Below, piece by piece: positions 1 through 7,504 of a DNA stretch of 15,551 nucleotides. Both the position numbers and the translations under genes were made by a program. The DNA comes from Anammoximicrobium sp032229885 (GTDB taxonomy: Bacteria > Planctomycetota > Planctomycetia > Pirellulales > Pirellulaceae): positions 1-15,551 of the forward strand of contig JAVYAJ010000218.1 of assembly GCA_032229885.1 (NCBI GenBank), given 5' to 3'. The notes under the pieces are model-generated. The model saw only the letters and a list, made by a program, of their open reading frames with translations, searched no databases and had not been told where the DNA came from. Position 1 is the stretch's first letter. Each line of letters opens with the position of its first letter.

Positions 1-286
1 ACGGGAAAATTACGATTGGGCAACGCACGAGCCACGATTCGGTCGTACGCCGTTGCAACCGCCACGCGCGGCCTCGTCGCGGCATGACGAACGGCGACGC
101 CGCAACGGTCGGCCCGCCATACCGACTTCGAGTGATTTCCACCGAGAAGCGTTCCGCGTTGTCATGGCGACGCGCGACGCGAATGCGACGTCAGGCAACA
201 GGAATGGGCAGCGAAGGCGCTTCGAAAACCTTGCCTGTAGAGTTCACGGTAGTCGAGATCAGTGGTGCAGAGGGAGCACGGTCAGA
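1..286. other. Upstream spacer before transketolase, no gene recognised
   Basis: No convincing coding region was found. Open frames here are extensions or shadows of the transketolase frame and do not look protein-like (Arg-rich, low complexity). A GGAG-containing purine stretch at about 271-277 sits at a usable distance before the ATG at 287. No convincing -35/-10 pair was seen. If a promoter exists it is probably not a close match to the sigma70 consensus. Confidence 0.5.
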
Positions 287-2353
287 ATGACACAGGAAGA
301 CATCCAGCGGCTGGCGATCAATACCATTCGAACTCTGGCGATGGACGGGGTCCAGAAGGCCAACAGCGGGCACCCGGGGACGCCGATGGCGCTGGCGCCC
401 GTGGCCTACGCCGTTTGGAACCATCACTTGCGGTACGATCCGCGGCATCCCGGCTGGCCTGCCCGCGATCGATTCATCCTGTCTTGTGGACACGCCTCGC
501 TGCTGCTGTATTCGATCCTGCATTTGGCCGGAGTCCGCAAGGTCGAGCGGGGGCAAGTCTTGGACCAGCCCTCGATTTCTCTGGACGATATCCGTAATTT
601 CCGGCAGTTGGGCAGCCCGTGCGCGGGCCATCCCGAGCATCAGGACGCAGCGGGCATCGAGATGACGACCGGCCAGTTGGGCCAGGGCGTCGCCAGCAGC
701 GTCGGGATGGCGATCGCCGCCCAGTGGTTTGCCGCTCGCTATGACCGGCCCGGATTCGAGCTGTTCGGTTACGACGTCTATGCCGTGTGCAGCGACGGAG
801 ACCTGATGGAAGGCATCGGCTGCGAGGCGGCCTCGGTGGCGGGCCATCTGCGGCTGTCGAATCTGTGTTGGATCTACGACGACAACCGGATCACGATCGA
901 AGGCCACACCGATCTGGCGTTCAGCGAGGACGTCGGAGCGCGATTCGCCAGCCTGGGCTGGAATGTGATCAAGGTCAGCGACGCCAACGATGTCGCGGCG
1001 CTGGACGCCGCCTTGGCGGCATTCCGAGCGTGTCAGGATCAGCCGACGCTGATCATCGTGCGCAGCGTCATCGGATACGGCTCGCCGCACAAAGCGGATT
1101 CGCACACGGCGCACGGCGCGCCCTTGGGCGAGGACGAAGTCCGCTTGACAAAACGGGCCTATGGGTGGCCGGAGGACCAGCATTTTCTGGTGCCGGACGG
1201 CGTGCGCGAACATTTCACGGCCGGTGTGGGAGCTCGCGGCCAAGCGTTGCACGACGATTGGTCGGCCAAATTCGCCTTGTACGAGACCGTCCATCCGCAA
1301 TTGGCCGCGGATCTCAAACAGATCTGGGCCGGCCAGTTGCCGGCGGGCTGGGACCGAGACCTCCCCGTATTCCCAGTCGACGCCAAAGGTCTGGCCACGC
1401 GAGTCTCGTCGGGGCAAGTGCTGAACGCGATCGCCAAAAACTTGCCTTGGCTGATCGGCGGCTCGGCCGATCTAGCGCCGTCGAACAACACGACGCTCAA
1501 GGGCGACGGCGACGGCCACTTCGGCGCCAGCCAACGAGGTGGCCGAAACATGCACTTCGGCGTGCGCGAACACAGCATGGCCGCGATTTGCAACGGGTTG
1601 GCCCTGACCGGCTTGCGGCCGTTTGGGGGGACCTTCTTTGTCTTTACCGATTACCTGCGTCCGGCCTTGCGATTCAGCGCCCTGATGCAACTGCCGGTGC
1701 TGTACGTGATGACACACGATTCGATCGGATTGGGCGAAGATGGACCGACGCACCAGCCCGTCGAGCATCTGGCCGCCTGCCGCGCCATCCCCCGAGTGCT
1801 GGTATTCCGCCCGGGCGATGCAAACGAGGTCGTCGAGGCCTATCGCCAAGCCATCGCGACGCGAGATCGGCCCGCGCTGCTGGTCTTGACGCGACAGAAC
1901 GTCCCTACGCTGGACCGTACGCAGTGCAATCCGGCTGCGGGGACGGCCAAGGGCGGGTACGTTTTGTTGGACACGCCGACGGGACGCCTGGACGTCGTCC
2001 TGATCGGCACCGGCAGCGAATTGACGCTGTGCGTCCAGGCGCGACAGACGCTGGCCGACGAAGGCATCGGCGCACGCGTGGTCAGCCTGCCATGCTGGGA
2101 GCTGTTCGAGCAACAGGACCAGACCTATCGCGACAGCGTCCTGCCTCCGGAGGCCGCCGCGCGGGTCGGAGTCGAAGCCGGCATCCGCCAAGGCTGGGAC
2201 CGTTATCTCGGCGCCGCCGGACGCTTTGTCGGCATGAGCGGCTTTGGCGCATCGGGCCCGTTCCAACAACTGTACGAACACTTCGGGATCACCGTGGCGC
2301 ACGTGGTCGAAGAGGCCAAGGCCGCGCTGGCCGCCGTGACGAAAGCCCCGTGA
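287..2353 (+). CDS. tkt: Transketolase
   Basis: Thiamine-diphosphate enzyme of the non-oxidative pentose phosphate pathway. It moves two-carbon ketol units between sugar phosphates in the cytoplasm. The 688-residue product has the family's usual length and three-domain order: ThDP-binding domain (about 1-320), pyrimidine-binding domain (about 365-530) and C-terminal domain (about 550-680). Visible landmarks are KANSGHPG (H29), SCGHAS (H69), TTGQLGQG (about 127-134), the ThDP/metal motif SDGDLMEG with D170 followed by DDN (N200), H276, the catalytic glutamate in GVREHS (E428), and HDSIGLGEDGPTHQ (from H477). The motif reads SDG where the classical form is GDG; the metal-binding Asp is kept. 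The open frame extends upstream to 53, but the ATG at 287 matches the family N-terminus and has a GGAG upstream. A 14-bp tandem repeat spans the stop codon, so the last residues (VTKAP) are repeat-encoded. Family assignment is secure; tktA/tktB orthology is not implied. Confidence 0.96.
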   Translation: MTQEDIQRLAINTIRTLAMDGVQKANSGHPGTPMALAPVAYAVWNHHLRYDPRHPGWPARDRFILSCGHASLLLYSILHLAGVRKVERGQVLDQPSISLDDIRNFRQLGSPCAGHPEHQDAAGIEMTTGQLGQGVASSVGMAIAAQWFAARYDRPGFELFGYDVYAVCSDGDLMEGIGCEAASVAGHLRLSNLCWIYDDNRITIEGHTDLAFSEDVGARFASLGWNVIKVSDANDVAALDAALAAFRACQDQPTLIIVRSVIGYGSPHKADSHTAHGAPLGEDEVRLTKRAYGWPEDQHFLVPDGVREHFTAGVGARGQALHDDWSAKFALYETVHPQLAADLKQIWAGQLPAGWDRDLPVFPVDAKGLATRVSSGQVLNAIAKNLPWLIGGSADLAPSNNTTLKGDGDGHFGASQRGGRNMHFGVREHSMAAICNGLALTGLRPFGGTFFVFTDYLRPALRFSALMQLPVLYVMTHDSIGLGEDGPTHQPVEHLAACRAIPRVLVFRPGDANEVVEAYRQAIATRDRPALLVLTRQNVPTLDRTQCNPAAGTAKGGYVLLDTPTGRLDVVLIGTGSELTLCVQARQTLADEGIGARVVSLPCWELFEQQDQTYRDSVLPPEAAARVGVEAGIRQGWDRYLGAAGRFVGMSGFGASGPFQQLYEHFGITVAHVVEEAKAALAAVTKAP

Positions 2354-2385
2354 CGAAAGCCCCGTGACGAAAGCCCCGTGACGAA
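2336..2385. repeat. 14-bp tandem repeat across the transketolase stop codon
   Basis: The unit gtgacgaaagcccc occurs three times perfectly (2336-2349, 2350-2363, 2364-2377), followed by an 8-nt partial copy at 2378-2385. The first copy encodes the end of transketolase, and the TGA at 2351-2353 lies in the second copy. Because 14 is not a multiple of 3, each copy presents the gtga in a different frame. Perfect identity suggests recent slippage expansion. Confidence 0.95.
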
Positions 2386-2550
2386 CCGCCATCGACTCGA
2401 CTCGGGACGTCGCTTCCCTAATCTCGCGGGGCACATCAAATGGTCTGAACGACGGGCCATCGCGCCGGGCGTTGCGGGGACCGCGCGAGGCTGGTATGTT
2501 GGCAACGGGTCTGATAGTCCTGTTTACAATTCTCTGGCGGAGCCAAAACC

Positions 2551-3285
2551 ATGCCTGAACTCGGCGTCAACATGGATCACGTGGCGACGTTGCGGCAAGC
2601 CCGCAGGACCTACGAGCCGGATCCGATCCGAGCTTCTCTGCTGGCCGAACTGGGCGGGGCCGGTGCGATTACGATCCACCTGCGCGAAGATCGGCGGCAT
2701 ATCCAGGATCGCGATCTGCATCTGCTCCGCGAGACGGTTCACATCAAGCTGAACCTGGAGATGTCGTGCAGCCCGGAGATCGTGGCGATCGCCGTTCGAG
2801 TTCGGCCCGACCAGGTCACGCTGGTTCCCGAGCGGCCTCAGGAAGTCACGACCGAAGGCGGATTGGACGTCGTGGCCAATCGCGAGGCGGTGATTCGCGC
2901 GATCGGCGAGCTCAAGGCGGCCGGGATTCATATCAGTCTGTTTCTCGACGCGTTGCCCGAGCAGATCGCATTGGCGGCAGAGCTCGGCGCGGACGCCGTC
3001 GAACTGCATACCGGGCAATATTCGAGGTCGCGCGACGCCACGCAGCGCGACGAGTTGGCGCGACTGATCGCCGGCGGACGACGGGTCCGCGAGTTCGGCA
3101 TGGCCTTGCATGGCGGGCATGGACTGAACTACCGCAACGTGCGGCCTGTGGCTGAAATGGAGGACATGCACGAGCTGAATATCGGCCACAGCATCGTCGC
3201 GCGGTCGGTCTATGTCGGTTTGGAACGCGCGGTTCGCGAGATGGTGGACCTGATCACGATCCCCTCCGCGCGCCGGTCGCAGTGA
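2551..3285 (+). CDS. pdxJ: Pyridoxine 5'-phosphate synthase PdxJ
   Basis: Last step of the DXP-dependent vitamin B6 pathway. It condenses 1-deoxy-D-xylulose 5-phosphate with 3-amino-2-oxopropyl phosphate to form pyridoxine 5'-phosphate in a cytosolic TIM barrel. The 244-residue product has the normal family length. Family residues are visible in register with the E. coli enzyme: N7-M-D9-H10, R18, H43 and R45 in ITIHLRED, H50, E70, the TTEGGLDV loop (about 100-107), E151 in VELHTGQY, and the GGHGLNY phosphate loop with H190. The ATG at 2551 has a GGAG (2539-2542) eight bases upstream. The gene stands alone, 197 bp after transketolase, with a hairpin just after its stop. A TACAAT at 2525-2530 lies only 20 nt before the ATG and is too close to be an easy -10. 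Function is secure. Confidence 0.97.
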   Translation: MPELGVNMDHVATLRQARRTYEPDPIRASLLAELGGAGAITIHLREDRRHIQDRDLHLLRETVHIKLNLEMSCSPEIVAIAVRVRPDQVTLVPERPQEVTTEGGLDVVANREAVIRAIGELKAAGIHISLFLDALPEQIALAAELGADAVELHTGQYSRSRDATQRDELARLIAGGRRVREFGMALHGGHGLNYRNVRPVAEMEDMHELNIGHSIVARSVYVGLERAVREMVDLITIPSARRSQ

Positions 3286-3301
3286 AGTTCGAGGCGCCGT
3301 G

Positions 3302-3318
3302 GCACGGCCTGGCCGTGC
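3302..3318 (+). terminator. Perfect inverted repeat after pdxJ, terminator-like hairpin
   Basis: An odd palindrome, GCACGGCC-T-GGCCGTGC with one extra flanking G, begins 17 nt after the pdxJ stop. It can fold as a six-pair GC stem with a five-base loop. There is no T-run behind it, so it is not a textbook intrinsic terminator. It may instead stabilise the mRNA 3' end. Confidence 0.4.
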
Positions 3319-3391
3319 TCGGCTGCAATCCGATGCATCGCCCGCGGACGGCACCGTGAACGACGGACGCCATGGTGCGCGCCCCCGTCCG

Positions 3392-3432
3392 GCGAGGACT
3401 TCTGCTCGGAGCGTCACGCTCGTGTCGCGGCC
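3392..3432 (+). repeat. REP-like intergenic repeat, copy 1
   Basis: A 41-nt sequence that recurs at 4633-4672, with 32 of 41 aligned positions identical and one gap. Its core CGGAGCGTCACGCT contains the palindrome AGCGT-N-ACGCT and is followed by a shared TCGCGGCC. It lies in the spacer upstream of the ATPase gene in the same orientation as copy 2. A repeated, palindromic, intergenic sequence fits a REP-type element. Confidence 0.6.
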
Positions 3433-3637
3433 ACGGTCTTGCCTCGCGGCGAATTCACCAGCCGCGCGGACTCAGGCTCGGATGGCCGCGATCCGTCGTG
3501 GCCGCCGTGACTTGACAACTTGGTCACCTGGTTTTCGGCGACTGACATTCGTCGCGCGCGGCTCGCTGCGATGACCGCCCTGCGACCGCTGGGGCTGGAA
3601 ACGATCGGACTCGAGACAACACGATTCCTCTTCCGCA

Positions 3638-4534
3638 ATGACTATGCATAGACTTTCGACAGGCGTGCCCGGGTTGGACGGCCTGCTGGGCGGCGGGCTG
3701 CTGCCCGGCGCGCTGACCGTCGTCGTCGGCGCCACCGGCATCGGCAAGACCCAGTTCGGGCTCCAGTTCGCTCGGCAGGGCGCAACGCAAGAACGCCACC
3801 CCGGCGTGATCTTCGACGTCTCGGCCCGCGGAGACTCGCAGAGCCATCTCGAGTATGCGGCGCGAATGTTCAACTGGGATCTTCGGTGCGTAGCCGGCCA
3901 AAGTCGTCTGGATCTGACGGACTTTTACGCTCCGAACCGGACATTCGGCGACTATCTGCACATCTTCGACTACAGCGGACGGCGCGTCACGCGGCAGGAC
4001 GTGGAATGGGATCAATGGCGGGATTGGCAGACCGAACTGAACGCCAAGCTGCAATCAGCGATCGCCTTTCTGTACGGCAATTTCGTCGGCGGGGCCCGGC
4101 GGGTGGTATTCGACGGAATTGAACCGTCCGATCGGCCGCACGAGTCCATCCAACAGAACCTGCTGGAATACGTCTATCATCAAGTCGTTCGTAAAGACTC
4201 GGAGTGGGTCGCGCGGGATCTGTTCCGCGAGCAGTATCGGCGGAACGCAGCCGACGCCGTCCGCCACGCCTATGCAACCACCGACATTGGCTGTCTGATG
4301 CTGATCACGTCGCGCGAGATGATGTTGGATGAACTGATTTCCCGGCCGCTGGACGAAGGCGACCTGCTGTCCAACGCCAACACGCTGATCTATCTCGGCA
4401 AGATCCGCGAGGGCCGTCGGCTGCAACGCGCGCTGTACGTCGCCAAACATCGTGGCAGCGTCTGCACGGACGAAGTCCAAACGTATACGATCGATGACCG
4501 AGGGCTGCGGCTGGACGCGGACCAAGCTGCATGA
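3638..4534 (+). CDS. KaiC/RadA-like RecA-superfamily ATPase, single domain
   Basis: A 298-residue cytosolic P-loop ATPase of the RecA fold, closest in pattern to the KaiC/RadA/RAD55 group. The N-terminus LSTGVPGLDGLLGGG is the typical lead-in. Walker A is GATGIGKT at 31-38 and Walker B is RRVVFDG with D159. A later strand, LMLITSRE (220-227), resembles the RecA-fold sensor region. Near the end, YVAKHRGS (267-274) matches the K-x-R signature of KaiC/RadA proteins. The length fits one RecA domain, whereas KaiC has two. No KaiA or KaiB is nearby, so a clock role is not supported. ATG 3638 was chosen; ATG 3644 is an equal alternative, and neither has a clear Shine-Dalgarno. The gene is flanked by two copies of a REP-like repeat. 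Substrate and partner are unknown. Confidence 0.8.
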   Translation: MTMHRLSTGVPGLDGLLGGGLLPGALTVVVGATGIGKTQFGLQFARQGATQERHPGVIFDVSARGDSQSHLEYAARMFNWDLRCVAGQSRLDLTDFYAPNRTFGDYLHIFDYSGRRVTRQDVEWDQWRDWQTELNAKLQSAIAFLYGNFVGGARRVVFDGIEPSDRPHESIQQNLLEYVYHQVVRKDSEWVARDLFREQYRRNAADAVRHAYATTDIGCLMLITSREMMLDELISRPLDEGDLLSNANTLIYLGKIREGRRLQRALYVAKHRGSVCTDEVQTYTIDDRGLRLDADQAA

Positions 4535-4770
4535 TCGCGGGCGTCGTGTCCCCGGCTTGTGGGTTGCACCGCCGCGGGACCCGCGTCGCGCGAAGGCACG
4601 GACGCCGGACGTGACGCAGCACATGCGGCCAGGCGAGGCCATCCGTCCGGAGCGTTACGCTTGATCGCGGCCGTGAGGACCACGTGACGTCGGATGCCGG
4701 GGGCGAACCGCGCACGCCGTAGCCACGCGGTCCGACGAACCGACGCGTTTTCTGACGGAGGCTCGAACCG
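4535..4770. other. Spacer between the ATPase and phosphatase genes
   Basis: This 236-bp spacer contains a small palindrome CGCGGG-A-CCCGCG (4573-4585) that could end the ATPase transcript, REP-like repeat copy 2 (4633-4672), and a clear GGAGG near 4756-4760 before the phosphatase ATG. The length and contents suggest the two flanking genes are transcribed separately. Confidence 0.5.
4633..4672 (+). repeat. REP-like intergenic repeat, copy 2
   Basis: The second copy of the element at 3392-3432, in the same orientation. The core CGGAGCGTTACGCT keeps the AGCGT-N-ACGCT palindrome, and the copy ends in TCGCGGCC. It differs at a few positions and by one missing base. Together the two copies bracket the ATPase gene. 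Confidence 0.6.
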
Positions 4771-5241
4771 ATGCAGCTTGATCGCATCCTTGCGAACATC
4801 GTGGTGGGGTCATGCCCGCGTTCCCTGGACGACATAACCCTCTTGAAAACGGACTTTGGCGTGACGGCCGTCTTGAGTTTGCAGACGGACGACGATCTTC
4901 GCTATTGGGGGCTCGACTGGCCGCACATGGAAAACGCCTACCGCTCGGCCAGAATCGTCGTCCGCCGCGCGCCGGTCCGCGACTTCGATCTGGCGTCGCT
5001 TCGCGACAATCTGCCGCGCTGCGTCGATGAACTGCGGGATTTGATTCAGGCCGGGCATACGGTGTACGTTCATTGCAATGCAGGCATCAACCGCTCGCCT
5101 ACGACAGTCATCGCTTACCTGCATTGGGTCGAAGGGCTGGAACTGGGCGAGGCGGTCTGGCGAGTGACGAGCCAACACGCCTGCGATCCCTACGTCAGTG
5201 CCATCCTCGAAGCGAACTCGCCGGGACACGGACGCGCGTAG
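4771..5241 (+). CDS. Dual-specificity phosphatase, SEX4/LSF2-like
   Basis: A 156-residue cysteine phosphatase. The CX5R signature is HCNAGINRSP with C102 as nucleophile and R108. The general acid is D71 in PVRDFD. A start motif, VVGSCPRSLDD (11-21), precedes them. From memory of Arabidopsis SEX4 and LSF2, the order VxGSxPxxxxD, LQxDxDLxYxGxD, RDFD, VYVHCxAGxxR and AYxxWVxG matches this starch-glucan phosphatase branch better than generic DSPs. There is no carbohydrate-binding module and no signal peptide, so it is a lone catalytic domain like LSF2. Phosphoglucan (glycogen) dephosphorylation is therefore possible but inferred; a protein substrate is equally open. The ATG at 4771 has a strong GGAGG. 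It sits 236 bp after the KaiC-like ATPase, which is too far to assume one transcript. Confidence 0.85.
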   Translation: MQLDRILANIVVGSCPRSLDDITLLKTDFGVTAVLSLQTDDDLRYWGLDWPHMENAYRSARIVVRRAPVRDFDLASLRDNLPRCVDELRDLIQAGHTVYVHCNAGINRSPTTVIAYLHWVEGLELGEAVWRVTSQHACDPYVSAILEANSPGHGRA

Positions 5242-5366
5242 ACCAGCCCGGATTTCATGGGCGTTGGCGCTGGGGCGCGCCGGGTGGACGCCACCGGTCC
5301 GTTGCGCGCAGTGGCGGCGGTCGCGGCACACGGCCGATCCAACCCAAGTCGCTGATGCGCAGCGAG

Positions 5367-5395
5367 CTGACACGGTGCGCGATGCCCGGTACAAT
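5367..5395 (+). promoter_or_regulatory. Sigma70-like promoter for the tandem GDPD gene
   Basis: CTGACA (5367-5372) and TACAAT (5390-5395) are separated by exactly 17 bp, and each is one base off consensus. The pair lies about 107 bp upstream of the ATG at 5503, in the correct direction and inside a non-coding spacer. This is the best promoter match in the window. Confidence 0.5.
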
Positions 5396-5502
5396 GCCTC
5401 GCATCGATGCGCTTTTGCCACGTTGTGAAACTGTGGACCGGCGTCGGCTGGTTCGGCGTCTGAGAGATATTGGCTGACGACCCACGAGCTGAAGGAGGAA
5501 CA

Positions 5503-7263
5503 ATGAAGCGACGAATGAGATGGTTCGCGTGCGCCGGGCTGGCGCTGTTGTCCACGTTGTCGATCAGTGTCGTGGCTACGTCCGCGGCCGACGTCCAATG
5601 GAATATCCGCAATGTGCCTCGCGAGTCGGTCACGGTGATTGCCCATCGCGGGGCCGGAGATCTGGCGCCCGAAAACACGATGTCGGCGTTGCAATTGACG
5701 TGGAGCATGGGCGGCATTCCGGAGGTCGATATTCGCACGACCCGCGACGGCGTGCTCGTCATGTTCCACGACAACAACCTGGCCCGAATTGTCCCGCACG
5801 CTTCGGACGAGCTGAAAAAGAAACGCCTCGAGGACTTGACGTTCGAGGAAGCGCGCCAGCTCGACATCGGTGCGTATCTCGGCGACAAATTCGCCGGTCA
5901 GAAGATCGTCAGTCTCGCGGAGATCTGCGACGCGTTGCGCGAGGACCGCTGGCGGCGGGTCTATATCGACGTCAAGAACGTCGATTTCCAGACGCTCGCT
6001 CAACAGACGCGTGGGCTGCACGAACAGATCGTTCTGGCCACGGGCCGCGACGACGAGGTGCGGCGGTGGAAGAAGATCGCTCCGCTGTCCGGAACCTTGC
6101 TGTGGATGGGGCTCGGTCGGGCGACGGACGCCGATATCGAACGACGCTTCGAGGCGCTCCGCGCCACGAACTTCGAGGGCGTGACGCACCTGCAGATCCA
6201 CGTCCGCTTCAACGACGACGGGACGATCATGCCCAGCGAGCAATGCCTGACCGCGGCGGGCAACGAACTGCGACGGCATCGGATCGAGTTCCAGACGATG
6301 CCCTGGGCGGTCAAGGAGGACAGGGTGGCCTATTATCACCGATTGCTCGATCTGGGAACCGCCGGTTTCGGGACGGACCGGCCGGACATCGCCATCCAGG
6401 CGCTCGACGAATACTATGCCAGGCCGCCGGCCAAGGACTGGAACGTGCGCGACCACATCCCGCTGGCCGAGATGATCGTCCAGGCGCATCGGGGCTATGG
6501 AAACGCGGCGCCCGAAGGTTCGCTCGAATCGTTCGAGCTGGCCTGGAAGCTGGGGATGACGCCCGAGGCCGACCTGCGGCGAACCAAGGACGGAGTCATC
6601 GTCTCGTTCCACGACAACAACTTTGCCCGGATCATTCCTGATGGCTCGCCCGAGCTGAAGAGCCAGGGAATCAAAGACCTGACGTTCGCCGAAGTCCAGC
6701 AGCTCGACATCGGAAAATACCGTGGCGCCCAATTTGCGGGCCAACGGGTGGCCAGCCTGGCTCGGATGATCGAGGTGCTCGCAGCCCATCCCGAACGGAT
6801 GGTCTACCTGGACATCAAGCAAATCGACTTCGAGGAGCTGGCCCAACAGACCGAAGGCCATCATCGTCAGTTGATCGTCGCCTCGACGAAATACGACGAG
6901 CTGAAACAGTGGAAGCGCGTTGCGCCCCGCGCGAAGACCTTGCATTGGATGGGCGGGAAAGAGGCGGACCTCGAAGGGCGGCTCGCGGCCCTGCGCGAAG
7001 TCCGATTTGCCGACATCGACCAGCTTCAGATCCATGTCCGTATCGACGCCCAGGGCGCCATTGCGCCCAGCGAAGCGTTTCTGAAGCGGACCGGCGACGA
7101 GCTGCGACGGCACGGGATCCTGTTCCAGACCCTGTCGTGGACCCAGGGAGACAGACCCGAAACGTACCGACGCCTGATGGATCTCGGCTGCGCCAGTTTC
7201 GCAACCGATTATCCTGAACAGACAATGGCCGCCATCCGGACGTACTACGCCGAACCGCGTTGA
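5503..7263 (+). CDS. Exported protein with two tandem GDPD domains
   Basis: A 586-residue protein made of two full-length glycerophosphodiester phosphodiesterase (GDPD) modules. This family hydrolyses glycerophosphodiesters to glycerol 3-phosphate and an alcohol. An N-terminal signal peptide (basic MKRRMR, hydrophobic 9-24, cleavage near A28/A29) predicts export. Module 1 has HRG (H48), APENT (E57), PEVD (E74, D76) and FHD (H89). Module 2 has HRG (H329), APEGS (E338), PEAD (E355, D357) and FHD (H370). The two catalytic histidines HRG/FHD are thus present in both, offset by 281 residues. Similarity covers whole modules, for example FHDNN.ARI, DLTF.E..QLDIG, LQIHVR and ELRRH. Module 2 deviates at PENT (PEGS), and SLAE becomes SLAR, so its activity may differ. 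An excellent AAGGAGG (5492-5498) fixes the ATG at 5503; the open frame reaches a TTG at 5470. The gene is monocistronic with its own promoter. Confidence 0.9.
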   Translation: MKRRMRWFACAGLALLSTLSISVVATSAADVQWNIRNVPRESVTVIAHRGAGDLAPENTMSALQLTWSMGGIPEVDIRTTRDGVLVMFHDNNLARIVPHASDELKKKRLEDLTFEEARQLDIGAYLGDKFAGQKIVSLAEICDALREDRWRRVYIDVKNVDFQTLAQQTRGLHEQIVLATGRDDEVRRWKKIAPLSGTLLWMGLGRATDADIERRFEALRATNFEGVTHLQIHVRFNDDGTIMPSEQCLTAAGNELRRHRIEFQTMPWAVKEDRVAYYHRLLDLGTAGFGTDRPDIAIQALDEYYARPPAKDWNVRDHIPLAEMIVQAHRGYGNAAPEGSLESFELAWKLGMTPEADLRRTKDGVIVSFHDNNFARIIPDGSPELKSQGIKDLTFAEVQQLDIGKYRGAQFAGQRVASLARMIEVLAAHPERMVYLDIKQIDFEELAQQTEGHHRQLIVASTKYDELKQWKRVAPRAKTLHWMGGKEADLEGRLAALREVRFADIDQLQIHVRIDAQGAIAPSEAFLKRTGDELRRHGILFQTLSWTQGDRPETYRRLMDLGCASFATDYPEQTMAAIRTYYAEPR

Positions 7264-7504
7264 GCGTGGGTGGTCTTTGTTGCGCGCGGCGTGACGGCGA
7301 GCCATACAGCGTTCTGCGGCAGGATGCCACAGCCATGTCTTTGCGCAGCCCGCAGGGATCGGCAACCCGTTCGCGGCGACTCGAGGAGCTTACGCGATGC
7401 TACACCGCCGGCTCGTACACCGTGCATGGGCAAGCTCGTCGGGCAGCGGACGGCGATCCGTCCTGGGCGACCGGGCTGGACGGGCAAGCCGCGGGCGGCT
7501 AGCC
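7264..7504. other. Spacer between the GDPD and DUF1570 genes
   Basis: No gene or convincing promoter is recognised. The second half (7397-7504) is in frame with the following gene and might be its N-terminal extension. Confidence 0.4.
7383..7388 (+). promoter_or_regulatory. Shine-Dalgarno-like site before an alternative start
   Basis: GAGGAG lies eight bases before an ATG at 7397 that is in frame with the DUF1570 gene. It is the only good ribosome site near that gene's start. Starting there would add 36 residues rich in Arg, Ser and Gly before the signal-peptide-like segment, which is unusual for an exported protein. Confidence 0.35.

Larger units (their letters stand above)
3286..3637. other. 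Intergenic spacer between pdxJ and the KaiC-like ATPase
   Basis: These 352 bases hold no recognisable gene. They contain the hairpin at 3302-3318, one copy of a REP-like repeat (3392-3432), and an isolated TTGACA at 3512-3517 with no matching -10 at the expected distance. Open frames on either strand read as Arg/Ser/Pro-rich translations without family features. Confidence 0.6.

Noticed and set aside
191..1417. Long minus-strand open frame of about 408 codons opposite transketolase
   Set aside because: It lies entirely over a secure transketolase gene and is Arg/Gln-rich with no family motifs. High GC makes antisense frames long.
2525..2530. TACAAT as the pdxJ -10 box
   Set aside because: It is only 20 nt from the ATG, which would leave the ribosome site at the extreme 5' end of the mRNA. 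The nearest -35-like TTGGCA (2499-2504) is 20 bp away.
3512..3517. TTGACA as a -35 for the KaiC-like ATPase gene
   Set aside because: No sequence resembling a -10 box occurs 15-19 bp downstream.
3638..5241. KaiC-like ATPase plus phosphatase as a circadian or anti-phage system
   Set aside because: No KaiA, KaiB, nuclease, toxin or effector gene is present, and the genes are separated by 236 bp with their own signals.
4810..7365. Very long minus-strand open frame of about 851 codons opposite the phosphatase and GDPD genes
   Set aside because: It spans two well-supported plus-strand genes and their spacer. Its translation shows a repeated pattern only because it mirrors the duplicated GDPD modules.
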